Shown in pieces: positions 1-6,308 of a stretch of DNA of 9,915 nucleotides (within the stretch, counting starts at the first letter, position 1; each line of letters opens with the position of its first letter). This stretch comes from Kiritimatiellia bacterium (GTDB taxonomy: Bacteria > Verrucomicrobiota > Kiritimatiellia > CAIQIC01 > Lenti-01). A model generated the notes under the pieces. That model saw nothing but the letters and a program-made list of their open reading frames with translations. It was not told where the DNA came from and did not search any database. The stretch is from positions 1 to 9,915 of the forward strand of contig JAHDSS010000360.1 of NCBI GenBank assembly GCA_018432565.1. Direction: 5' to 3'. Both the position numbers and the translations under genes were made by a program.

Positions 1-405
1 ACCGGCCCCTTCTGGAGAAACCACATATACATCGACACCATGCTGCCGAAGACGCTCCAGCACCGGACGATTGGCCGTTGTATCCATGTCGGTGCCGGTC
101 AGCACACGTACCTGGATGCCTCGTTCAGCGGAGAGTTGGCATAGAGCCTCCGCCAGAGCCTCGCTGCTGAAGTAGAACATGGCCACGTCCACACGGGTGC
201 GCGCCTGCTCCAATTCGGCAAGGATCAGGGGGATTCCACCACCCCCGGGAGAAAAGGCCACGCGGCAGGAGACGTCCCGGTGGACGGGGTCTGATGGAAA
301 AGCAGGGATGTCCGCCGCCTGGGCGGCGACGCTACAGAGTAAACAGGACGTGAGAAGGAGAGAGAACCAGACTTTATGCCGGAATGGAAACGATCGATCG
401 GCCAT
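1..405 (-). CDS. Exported phospholipase D-like domain protein, N-terminal part (cut by left edge)
   Basis: Reading leftward from the ATG at 405-403, 135 codons run to the window edge without a stop. The product starts with a basic n-region (RHK, residues 9-11), a hydrophobic core (about 12-28) and a plausible signal peptidase I site at AQA-AD (residues 28-32), so it is probably exported. A lipobox-like LTSC at 18-21 makes a lipoprotein possible, but hydrophobic sequence continues after it. Residues 47-130 resemble the first half of a PLDc_2 (phospholipase D-like) domain: a beta strand, a helix ILAELEQA, then RVDVAMFYFSSEALAEAL and IQVRVLTGTDMD. The catalytic HxK(x4)D motif would normally follow further on and lies outside the window, so activity (lipase, nuclease or other phosphodiesterase) cannot be judged. 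Upstream is a 351-bp spacer; no convincing Shine-Dalgarno sequence is visible. Confidence 0.75.
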   Translation of the reverse strand, partial: MADRSFPFRHKVWFSLLLTSCLLCSVAAQAADIPAFPSDPVHRDVSCRVAFSPGGGGIPLILAELEQARTRVDVAMFYFSSEALAEALCQLSAERGIQVRVLTGTDMDTTANRPVLERLRQHGVDVYVVSPEGAG

Positions 406-756
406 GACGGTCGAAACTTATCGCTTTAATCATCTAGGCGTCTATGGGTTGCGTATTAATATCCTGTTATTTTATTGTTATCATTCCGTTGTCATCCCGG
501 AAACGGTTAAACGCCGCCGCATCGGCAATGGCGGCGAATAGCGAGCGTTTGCTGCATCCGATGTATTCATATTTCCCCCATTCACGGAATCGCCGGCTGA
601 ATGGAATATCAGCCGTTGATCTGGTAATACAACCGGGTGGATCGAGCAATGAAATCAGTGCCCGGAACTCCGTTCATTCATATCCGGCCGGCCAGGGTTT
701 CCGCCGCCATGGCTCACACTTCATTAGGTTGCTTGCCATGTGCTGTTTGAACCGGC
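406..756. other. Intergenic spacer, no convincing gene
   Basis: This 351-bp stretch is clearly richer in A and T than its surroundings. It holds only small open frames. The best is a minus-strand 60-codon frame (649-467) with no recognisable domain and no ribosome binding site, so I do not call it. A weak minus-strand promoter can be drawn in the AT-rich part around 455-485 (ATGATA, 17 bp, TATTAA), which would serve the exported PLD-like gene. The match is poor and I regard it as only a possibility. No terminator is evident downstream of the HD-domain gene that ends at 757. Confidence 0.5.
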
Positions 757-1356
757 TTATTTCGTCCGCCCGCGCCGCAGCGCTTTCAGGCTGTCCAGAA
801 TCTCCCGCAGCGCGGGCGTGGTCAGGGCCTTGTCCGTGGACTCAAAGAATTTGTCCAGTCCCTCGAATCCTTCCTGCTCGTACACGCTGGCCTGCAGGCC
901 CATCTCCAGCCGGTCGATCTCTTTCAGAAACCGCGCTTCCGCGGTCTCGCCCCGCTCGAATTCCTCCCAGACCGCCAGGTAGTCGGCCCCGTTCGGCAGC
1001 CGCCCGAACACCCGCTCCACCGACCGCCGCTCCAGCTCGTGCTTGTCCTCCAGCGACATCCCCCCCGGCACGATATCCCCCGCATAGATCTCGCCGAAAT
1101 CATGCAGCAGCCCCATCCGCACCAGCCGAACTGGATCCAGCTCCGGGAACTGCGCCTCCGCCAAAAACAGCGCCAGCAGGGCCACGCCCAGCGAATGCTC
1201 CGCCACGGTCTCGCAGTGCGCCTTCGGAATCCCCGCCTTCAGCCACCCCTGCCGGTACAGGCTCTTCAGGTGGTTGAACTCGAAAAACACCCGCACAATC
1301 GGCAGCACGTCCCTGCCGTCCAGTTTCCGTATGGCCTGCGCCCGCTTCGTTTCCAT
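757..1356 (-). CDS. HD-domain phosphohydrolase, YfbR/HDDC2-like (probable 5'-deoxynucleotidase)
   Basis: The product has 199 residues starting at METKRAQ, close to the usual size of this family (about 190-210). Metal-ligand positions of the HD superfamily are visible: H54 in SVAEHS-like context (ETVAEHS, 49-55), H85-D86 in GLLHDFGEIYAGD (82-94), and D148 in LKEIDRLEMGLQA (144-156). The block GWLKAGIPKAHCETVAEHS (37-55) and the acidic WEEFERGETAEARFLKEID region are characteristic of HDDC2/YfbR proteins. YfbR members remove the 5' phosphate from dNMPs; the exact substrate here is inferred from family only. An in-frame ATG exists 30 codons upstream (1446), but that extension is Arg/Gly/Pro-rich and unlike the family; GGAAG lies just before the chosen start. 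A TTGACG box at 1513-1508 could be part of its promoter, but no good -10 follows. Confidence 0.88.
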   Translation of the reverse strand: METKRAQAIRKLDGRDVLPIVRVFFEFNHLKSLYRQGWLKAGIPKAHCETVAEHSLGVALLALFLAEAQFPELDPVRLVRMGLLHDFGEIYAGDIVPGGMSLEDKHELERRSVERVFGRLPNGADYLAVWEEFERGETAEARFLKEIDRLEMGLQASVYEQEGFEGLDKFFESTDKALTTPALREILDSLKALRRGRTK

Positions 1357-1540
1357 CGCTTCCGGTCCTTTCCTGCCCGATCTGCCGGACACTATGCCCC
1401 GGCGCCGCGCCCATGGAAAGCCCCGCGTGACCGGCCCTGCCGGCACGGGTGCATCTGCGATTGGGTGTCGCCAGCATGGACCCTCGTAGCGCGGGGCTCC
1501 CGTTCCGCGTCAATCCCAGGGCGTTTTTTCAACTATTCAT

Positions 1541-1566
1541 AGCCGCGCCCAGCGGGCGCAGCTACA
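1541..1566 (-). repeat. REP-like palindromic unit 1
   Basis: On the minus strand this unit begins TGTAGC and contains the hairpin GCGCCC-GCT-GGGCGC. It is the mirror copy of the unit at 1582-1605 with one mismatch over 24 aligned bases, separated by a 15-nt spacer. A GTAG head followed by a GC hairpin is the known form of REP elements linked to RAYT (REP-associated tyrosine transposase) proteins; no RAYT gene is in this window. Confidence 0.7.
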
Positions 1567-1581
1567 GCAAGGCGGATCGGT

Positions 1582-1605
1582 TGTAGCTGCGCCCGTTGGG
1601 CGCGG
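1582..1605 (+). repeat. REP-like palindromic unit 2 (inverted to unit 1)
   Basis: This unit starts TGTAGC on the plus strand and contains GCGCCC-GTT-GGGCGC. Together with unit 1 it forms a head-to-head inverted pair, an arrangement resembling a BIME (paired REP mosaic). Confidence 0.7.
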
Positions 1606-1622
1606 GGCTGTTGATTCAATTC

Positions 1623-1646
1623 CCGGCTCCATCGGGAACGGCTACA
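1623..1646 (-). repeat. REP-like palindromic unit 3, diverged
   Basis: Read on the minus strand it begins TGTAGC and keeps the CCCG-loop-GG framework of units 1 and 2 at the same spacing, but the stem bases differ (GTTCCCGATGG instead of GCGCCCGTTGG). It has the orientation of unit 1. The shared head and length support a common family; the divergence could mean an older copy or a related subfamily. Confidence 0.5.
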
Positions 1647-1730
1647 CGAAATTGCAATACGCTCCAGCCACCGCACGCGACAGGAGCCGCGTGCCACGCA
1701 GGCAACAGGCTGTCCGGCTGTCATCCCGTG

Positions 1731-1794
1731 CGGACTTGTCCACCGACTTGTCCGCCATAGCCTTGGCGAAGGAGGAAGGCTTGGCGAGGGCGGA
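1731..1794. repeat. Intergenic TCCGCC...GGCGGA repeat with internal 18-bp duplication
   Basis: ACTTGTCC occurs twice (1734-1741 and 1746-1753). It is followed by a segment bounded by TCCGCC (1751-1756) and GGCGGA (1789-1794), which are reverse complements. Inside, CTTGGCGA(A/G)GG(A/C)GGA occurs twice at an 18-bp period (1762-1776 and 1780-1794). The sequence reads open on both strands, which yields low-complexity predicted peptides, but there is no sign of a real gene. Confidence 0.5.
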
Positions 1795-1957
1795 GTCTAG
1801 GGATCTCGGCTGGGGAACGCAGCCCGGCCATTGGGATGGGGACAAGTGATTTCGGCTCCGATGCTGCGCGCACTCGCTCCATATGACTTGGGTGTGCACC
1901 GGATCGCAGATGCGCCATGCCGGCATACGCCCCCCTTGCCCCTCCCGGTCGTATATG

Positions 1958-1983
1958 CACTTATACACATATGTGTATATGTG
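1958..1983. repeat. 26-bp near-perfect palindrome
   Basis: TATACACAT followed directly by ATGTGTATA (1962-1979) is an exact 18-bp palindrome. It extends outward to CAC...GTG with a single mismatched pair, giving 26 bp. It is AT-rich in a GC-rich setting and lies 57 bp past the stop codon of the sigma-54 activator gene. It could be an operator-type protein binding site or a cruciform; with no central loop it is a poor RNA hairpin. Confidence 0.6.
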
Positions 1984-2014
1984 AATGATGCCCATGCCGC
2001 GTGCCGCCGTCGGC

Positions 2015-2032
2015 AAGAAAACGGCCCGGCCG
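2015..2032 (-). terminator. Possible weak intrinsic terminator after the sigma-54 activator gene
   Basis: On the minus strand, eight bases past the stop codon, a short GC stem CGGC-CGG-GCCG (2032-2022) is followed by TTTTCTT (2021-2015). The stem is only 4 bp with a 3-nt loop, so it may be inefficient. Confidence 0.35.
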
Positions 2033-2039
2033 GAACCGG

Positions 2040-3599
2040 TCAGCCGTAGGGGTGCGGATCGATCTGATAGCCCTTGATTTTGTAGCCGAGAATGCGCGGG
2101 GTGGTGCCCAGCGCCCGCGCCGCCGACGCAATGTTGCCGCGGCTGGATTTGAGCGCGTCGCGGATCAGGTCGCGCTCGTACGCGCCCACCAGCGATTTGA
2201 GATCGCCCGCGACCGGCGTCCCGCTGGCCTCGGCCGTCTGCAGCGTCGGCGGCAGGTGATAGGGATGGATCACGCTGCCCTCGGCCACCAGCACCGCGCG
2301 TTCGATGCAGTTCTCCAGCTCGCGCACGTTCCCCGGCCAGTGATAGATCATCAGCATGTCAATCACCGCGCTGGACAGCCGCCGCACGTCCTTGCCGTTT
2401 TCCTTCGCGTACTTCTGCAGGAAATGGTCGGCCAGCAGCACGATGTCCGCCTTGCGCTTGCGCAGCGGCGGCACCCAGATCGGAAACACGTGCAGGCGGT
2501 AGTAGAGATCCTCGCGGAACCGCCCCTGCTGCACCAGGGCCTGCAGGTCTTTGTTGGTCGCCGCAATCACCCGTACGTCCACCTTGATCGTCCGCGTCCC
2601 GCCGACGCGCTCGAATTCGCGCTCCTGCAGCACCCGCAGCAGCTTGATCTGGATGGCGGGGGGGATGTCGCCGATTTCGTCCAGCAGCAGCGAGCCGCCG
2701 TGGGCCAGCTCGAAGCGCCCCTTGCGCTCGGCCAGCGCACCGGTGAACGCCCCCTTCTCGTGGCCGAACAGCTCGCTCTCGATCACGCTTTCGGGCAGCG
2801 CCGCGCAGTGGGCCTTGATGAACGGCTTGCCGGCCCGCGGGCTGTTGTAGTGGATGGCGTGCGCCACCAGCTCCTTGCCCGTGCCCGTCTCGCCTTCGAT
2901 CAGCACCGACGCCGCGCTCTTCGACACCTGCGCGATCTGGTCGTACACAATCTGCATCTCGTGGGAGTTGCCCACGATGTTCGCCGGCCGGAAGCGGTTC
3001 TTCAGCTCTTCCTTCAGCCGCGCGTTTTCCTCCGCGAGGCGCTCCTGCGACTCCTGCACCGCGCGGCGCAGCTTGACGGCCTGGGCAATCATGGAGGCAA
3101 TGATCTTCAGCAGGCGCACGTCCTGCTGGAGGTCGGCCGCCGGATCGAACGCGCGCTCGGCGCTCAAGGTGCCCGCCACCGCCTGCTCCACCTTCACCGG
3201 CACGCAGATGAACGACGTATCGGAGCGCTTGCCGCGCTGCATCTTGTCCAGGAACAGCGGCGAATCGCTCATCCGGGGAATCACCGTCGGCTTGCCGCTC
3301 AGCGCCACCTGCCCGGTCGCGCCTTCGCCGAGACGGTAGCGCCCCCGGCGGGCCTGCTGCACCGACAGGCCGTGGGCGGCTTCCACCAGGATCTCCCCGG
3401 TCAGACGGTTCAGCAGCGTCAGCGTGGATACCCCCATGCCCATCTGCACCGACAGCGCTTCCAGGATCGGATGCGCCACCTCCTGCAGGTCCATGCTGTG
3501 GTCCAGCAGCCGGCTGATCTCGCCCAGCAGCTCGATTTCGCGCGAATGGCGTTCGGCCGGAAAGGCGCCCCGGGAACTGGATTTCGACTTGGTTGTCAT
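2040..3599 (-). CDS. NifA-like sigma-54-dependent transcriptional activator (GAF-AAA+-Fis HTH)
   Basis: The product has 519 residues and the classic order of a bacterial enhancer-binding protein. An N-terminal GAF domain spans about 20-180 (RLGEGATGQVALSGKPTVIP region, 89-108), followed by a charged helical linker (about 183-200). The AAA+ domain has Walker A GETGTGKE (236-243), the sigma-54 contact loop GAFTGA (283-288), Walker B LLLDEIGD (304-311), a putative arginine finger in FREDLYYRL (R368) and sensor II WPGNVRELEN (421-430). A C-terminal Fis-type helix-turn-helix lies at about 485-510 (RGNIASAARALGTTPRILGYKIK). The C-terminus and GAF arrangement are closest to NifA. It should activate sigma-54 RNA polymerase from upstream sites. 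It lies 70 bp behind glnN on the same strand, so it is likely cotranscribed. No nif genes are visible; with glnN as neighbour, control of nitrogen assimilation is the better inference. The longer frame up to 3836 is rejected because it would overlap glnN by 167 bp. Confidence 0.93.
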   Translation of the reverse strand: MTTKSKSSSRGAFPAERHSREIELLGEISRLLDHSMDLQEVAHPILEALSVQMGMGVSTLTLLNRLTGEILVEAAHGLSVQQARRGRYRLGEGATGQVALSGKPTVIPRMSDSPLFLDKMQRGKRSDTSFICVPVKVEQAVAGTLSAERAFDPAADLQQDVRLLKIIASMIAQAVKLRRAVQESQERLAEENARLKEELKNRFRPANIVGNSHEMQIVYDQIAQVSKSAASVLIEGETGTGKELVAHAIHYNSPRAGKPFIKAHCAALPESVIESELFGHEKGAFTGALAERKGRFELAHGGSLLLDEIGDIPPAIQIKLLRVLQEREFERVGGTRTIKVDVRVIAATNKDLQALVQQGRFREDLYYRLHVFPIWVPPLRKRKADIVLLADHFLQKYAKENGKDVRRLSSAVIDMLMIYHWPGNVRELENCIERAVLVAEGSVIHPYHLPPTLQTAEASGTPVAGDLKSLVGAYERDLIRDALKSSRGNIASAARALGTTPRILGYKIKGYQIDPHPYG

Positions 3600-3669
3600 G
3601 AGTTCGCCCGAAAGACCGCCGCCGGCCGCCGCCCCGGGAACCGGGCGCGGCGGGCGGAGGCGAACGGAA

Positions 3670-5844
3670 TTACTTGATGAACAGCATCTCCTGATAGGTC
3701 GGCAGCGGCCAGAGGTCGTCGGATACGATGCCTTCCAACTGGTCCACCACGTCGCGGACGGCGTCCATGGCGGGGACGATCCGGTTGCGGCAATAGAGCG
3801 CATGCCGCGCCGCGTCGCCGTTGCCCTCATGCGCAATGGCCTTGCGCAGGGCTTCGTTGCGGGTCTGCAGCTCCGCCACCAGCCCGCACAGTTCCTTCAG
3901 CACCGTCGTGCAGTGCTTCTGGCCCATCTGCTTGAGCACCTGCGAGGTGTCCGCCAGCCGCTTCTGGTATTCCACCGCCGCAGGAAAGATCATTGTCTTG
4001 GCGATTTCGAAGGCCAGCCGCGCCTCGATCATCACGTCCTTGATGTACTTCTCCAGGTAGATTTCGTTCCGGCTGTGGAATTCGCGCACGGTCAGTACGC
4101 CGTGCTTCGCCAGCACGTCCTCGTTCTCCTTCGTCTGGCAGGCGGGGATGGCTTCGGCCGTGTGGCGGGCATTGGGCAGGCCGCGCTTCGCCGCCTCCTT
4201 CTGCCAGGCCGCCGTGTAGCCGTCTCCGTTGTAGATGATCCGTCCGTGCTTCTTCATGATCTTCTGGATCACCTTCTGCACGGCCGCGCCCAGCGCCTTC
4301 GGCGTCTTCGCCTTCGCCGCCTCCAGCTCCCCGGCGATGTAGTCCAGCGAGTCGGCCACGATCGTGTTCAGGATCACCAGCGGCCCCGCCACGGACTGGC
4401 TGGACCCGACGGCCCGGAATTCGAATTTGTTTCCGGTGAAGGCGAACGGGCTGGTGCGGTTGCGGTCGCCGGCGTCCTTCGGCAGCGGCGGCAGCGTATC
4501 CACTCCCACCGTCAGCAGGCCCGGCGCCCGGGCCTTGCTCCCGCCGCCCTTGGCGATGCTCTCGAACACCTCCGTGAGCTGCTCGCCGAGAAAGATGGAC
4601 AGGATGGCCGGCGGCGCTTCGTTCGCGCCGAGCCGGTGGTCGTTGCCCGCATGCGCGATGGAGGCCCGCAGCAGAGTGGCGTGCCGGTCCACGGCGCGGA
4701 TCACCGCGGCGCAGAACGCCAGAAACTGCATGTTCTCGTGCGGCGTGTCGCCGGGCTCCAGCAGGTTCATCCGCTTCGTGCCCAGCGACCAGTTCAGATG
4801 CTTGCCGGACCCGTTGATGCCGGCGAAGGGTTTTTCGTGCAGCAGGCAGGTCATGCCGTACTTCTGGGCCACGCGCTGCAGCACCGTCATGGTCAGGTAC
4901 TGGTGGTCGGCCGCCACGTTGGCGTTCTCGAACACCGGCGCCAGCTCGTACTGCCCGGGCGCCACCTCGTTGTGCCGGGTCTTGACCGGCACGCCCAGCT
5001 TGTACAGCTCGCGTTCCACCTCCAGCATGAACGCCAGCACCCGCTCGGGAATGGCCCCGAAGTACTGGTCTTCCATCTCCTGGCCCTTGGGCGGCTTGGC
5101 GCCGAACAGGGTGCGGCCCGCGCTGATCAGATCCGGCCGCGCAAAGAAGAAGTTGCGGTCCACCAGGAAGTATTCCTGCTCGCAGCCCGCCGTCGAATAG
5201 ACGCGGTCGGGGTGCTCGTGGCCGAAGATGCTCAGCAGGCGCCGGGCCTGCGCGTTCAATGCCTGCATGGACCGCAGCAGCGGCGTCTTTTTGTCCAGCG
5301 CCTCGCCCGTCCACGAACAGAACGCCGTGGGTATGCACAACGTGGTCCCGTTGGGGTTTTCGAGAATATAGGCCGGACTGGTCACGTCCCAGGCCGTGTA
5401 GCCGCGCGCTTCAAACGTCGCCCGGATCCCGCCCGACGGAAAACTCGACGCGTCCGGCTCGCCCCGGATCAGCTGCTTCGCCGAAAACTCCGCCAGCGCC
5501 CCGCCCTTGCCGTCCGGCTCGAGAAAGCCGTCGTGCTTTTCGGCCGTCAGCCCCGTCAGCGGATAGAACACGTGCGCGTAATGCGTCGCCCCCTTCTCGA
5601 TCGCCCAGTCCCGCATCGCCACCGCCACTTCGTCGGCCACCGACACATCCAGCTTCTCGCCCTGGTCGATCGTCCGCCCCAGCGCCTGGTACACCCCCTT
5701 CGGCAGCCGCGCCTGCATCACCCGGTCGTCAAACACGTTCGCCCCGAAAATCTCGCTCGCCGGCGTCTTGGAAAAATCCAGCGCCGGGGCCGTCGCCCGG
5801 TAGTTCGTCACCGCCGCTATCGCATTCAATCTGGATATGCTCAT
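3670..5844 (-). CDS. glnN: Type III glutamine synthetase
   Basis: The product has 724 residues, the size of type III glutamine synthetases (about 690-730) and well above type I (about 470). It condenses glutamate with ammonia using ATP to make glutamine in the cytoplasm. Family motifs are clear: [13 protein letters not shown] (163-175), the metal-binding CEQEYFL (221-227), [16 protein letters not shown] (288-303), [18 protein letters not shown] (336-353), [16 protein letters not shown] (399-414) and [16 protein letters not shown] (462-477). The start at 5844 (MSISRLNAI) has a Shine-Dalgarno AGAGG seven bases upstream. A longer in-frame start at 6057 is rejected because it would translate through the sigma-54 promoter and has no family-like sequence. 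A -24/-12 promoter 91 nt upstream and the NifA-like activator gene behind it indicate nitrogen-responsive control. Confidence 0.97.
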   Translation of the reverse strand: MSISRLNAIAAVTNYRATAPALDFSKTPASEIFGANVFDDRVMQARLPKGVYQALGRTIDQGEKLDVSVADEVAVAMRDWAIEKGATHYAHVFYPLTGLTAEKHDGFLEPDGKGGALAEFSAKQLIRGEPDASSFPSGGIRATFEARGYTAWDVTSPAYILENPNGTTLCIPTAFCSWTGEALDKKTPLLRSMQALNAQARRLLSIFGHEHPDRVYSTAGCEQEYFLVDRNFFFARPDLISAGRTLFGAKPPKGQEMEDQYFGAIPERVLAFMLEVERELYKLGVPVKTRHNEVAPGQYELAPVFENANVAADHQYLTMTVLQRVAQKYGMTCLLHEKPFAGINGSGKHLNWSLGTKRMNLLEPGDTPHENMQFLAFCAAVIRAVDRHATLLRASIAHAGNDHRLGANEAPPAILSIFLGEQLTEVFESIAKGGGSKARAPGLLTVGVDTLPPLPKDAGDRNRTSPFAFTGNKFEFRAVGSSQSVAGPLVILNTIVADSLDYIAGELEAAKAKTPKALGAAVQKVIQKIMKKHGRIIYNGDGYTAAWQKEAAKRGLPNARHTAEAIPACQTKENEDVLAKHGVLTVREFHSRNEIYLEKYIKDVMIEARLAFEIAKTMIFPAAVEYQKRLADTSQVLKQMGQKHCTTVLKELCGLVAELQTRNEALRKAIAHEGNGDAARHALYCRNRIVPAMDAVRDVVDQLEGIVSDDLWPLPTYQEMLFIK

Positions 5845-5946
5845 CTGTCCGCCTCTTTCCTTTTTCGAAGCCTGTTCGTCCCTATCCGACATTTTGGACC
5901 CGGATGACGTCCCGCCGTTCAGTTTTGTCCCGGCCCCCCTCTTGAT

Positions 5947-5961
5947 GCAATCCCCATGCCA
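5947..5961 (-). promoter_or_regulatory. Sigma-54 (-24/-12) promoter of glnN
   Basis: On the minus strand the sequence reads TGGCATG-GGGA-TTGC, matching the sigma-54 consensus TGGCACG-N4-TTGC at every fixed position but one (T for C). The GG (5960-5959) and GC (5948-5947) elements have the required 12-bp offset. The predicted transcription start is about 5935, giving a 91-nt leader before the glnN ATG. Confidence 0.85.
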
Positions 5962-6053
5962 ACTCGCCGCCAACCTGGCCTTCTGCTGCCTTTTCACCCT
6001 GGACGACAATAAGTTGGAATCTTCGGGCCGGTTTTTCATTTCTGCGTGATAAT

Positions 6054-6063
6054 ACATTTTTGT
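6054..6063. promoter_or_regulatory. Candidate activator-binding site A (ACATTTTTGT)
   Basis: This ACA-N4-TGT half-palindromic site is repeated exactly at 6085-6094. Its centre lies about 124 bp upstream of the predicted glnN transcription start, a usual distance for enhancer sites of sigma-54 activators. It does not fit the classical NifA site TGT-N10-ACA, so assignment to the neighbouring activator is inference. Confidence 0.4.
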
Positions 6064-6084
6064 CGTTTTGTAAAGTTTTATTCC

Positions 6085-6094
6085 ACATTTTTGT
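6085..6094. promoter_or_regulatory. Candidate activator-binding site B (ACATTTTTGT)
   Basis: Exact second copy of site A, 31 bp away, which is close to three turns of the DNA helix, so both would face the same side. Its centre lies about 155 bp upstream of the predicted glnN start site. Confidence 0.4.
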
Positions 6095-6097
6095 ATC

Positions 6098-6103
6098 TAT
6101 AAT
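6098..6103 (+). promoter_or_regulatory. Possible -10 box (TATAAT) toward lpxA
   Basis: A perfect TATAAT on the plus strand sits next to site B. No good TTGACA-like -35 lies at the right distance (GTTTTA or TTTTAT at best), so the promoter is uncertain. Transcription from here would read through the 62-bp inverted repeat before reaching lpxA. Confidence 0.25.
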
Positions 6104-6147
6104 CCATCCATCCGCCCTGATTGTCGCCCCCCTCCCGGCGCCTCCGC

Positions 6148-6209
6148 ATTCTAAAATTAACAGGCTGACCCCTTTTCCCCAAAAGGGGTCAGCCAATGAA
6201 TTTTAGAAT
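6148..6209. repeat. 62-bp two-stem inverted repeat
   Basis: The outer arms ATTCTAAAATT (6148-6158) and AATTTTAGAAT (6199-6209) pair over 11 bp. The inner arms GGCTGACCCCTTTT (6163-6176) and AAAAGGGGTCAGCC (6181-6194) pair over 14 bp around a CCCC loop. Four unpaired bases on each side (AACA, AATG) separate the stems. It resembles a miniature mobile or REP-type element and could also act as a strong hairpin in the lpxA leader. No transposase gene is in the window. Confidence 0.8.
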
Positions 6210-6308
6210 TTGGGATTCATCCGACCTCATCCGACCTCCGCGCTTCCGCATTGCCGGGGGGCGATCTCCTGCGGTAGTCTGCGGGGAGTTGCCCAGGAGA
6301 TTTTTTCC

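Larger units (their letters stand above)
1357..2039. other. 683-bp gene-free region carrying several repeat families
   Basis: No open frame here has a recognisable product; the small frames are translations of repeats (for example a minus-strand frame giving SFAKAMADKSVDKSA). From left to right the region holds the leader of the HD-domain gene, three REP-like units (1541-1646), an 18-bp direct duplication inside a TCCGCC...GGCGGA repeat (about 1731-1794), a 26-bp palindrome (1958-1983) and a possible weak terminator just after the sigma-54 activator gene. It separates two co-oriented minus-strand genes. Confidence 0.7.
5845..6308. other. Divergent regulatory region between glnN and lpxA
   Basis: This 464-bp region has no supportable gene. 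It contains the glnN leader (5845-5935), a sigma-54 promoter, two ACATTTTTGT sites, a TATAAT box facing lpxA, a 62-bp two-stem inverted repeat, a short tandem CATCCGACCT (about 6218-6236) and the lpxA ribosome binding site AGGAG (6295-6299). Its centre (about 6010-6110) is AT-rich. Confidence 0.75.

Noticed and set aside
467..649. Minus-strand 60-codon open frame
   Set aside because: No recognisable domain, no ribosome binding site, and short enough to be chance.
2001..3677. Plus-strand open frame of 558 codons opposite the sigma-54 activator
   Set aside because: Shadow frame with His/Arg/Gln-rich sequence and no domain; the minus-strand gene has complete family motifs.
3600..3836. N-terminal extension of the sigma-54 activator up to 3836
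   Set aside because: It would overlap the end of glnN by 167 bp and adds low-complexity residues; the ATG at 3599 fits the family.
3424..5907. Long plus-strand open frame (827 codons) opposite glnN and the activator gene
   Set aside because: It is an antisense shadow of two clear genes; its product is Arg/His/Pro-rich without domains, as expected from high third-position GC.
5845..5935. Riboswitch in the glnN leader
   Set aside because: No glnA-type or other known aptamer core is recognisable in the 91-nt leader.
5845..6057. N-terminal extension of glnN to an ATG at 6057
   Set aside because: It would run through the sigma-54 promoter and leader and has no glutamine synthetase similarity; the start at 5844 has a good Shine-Dalgarno.
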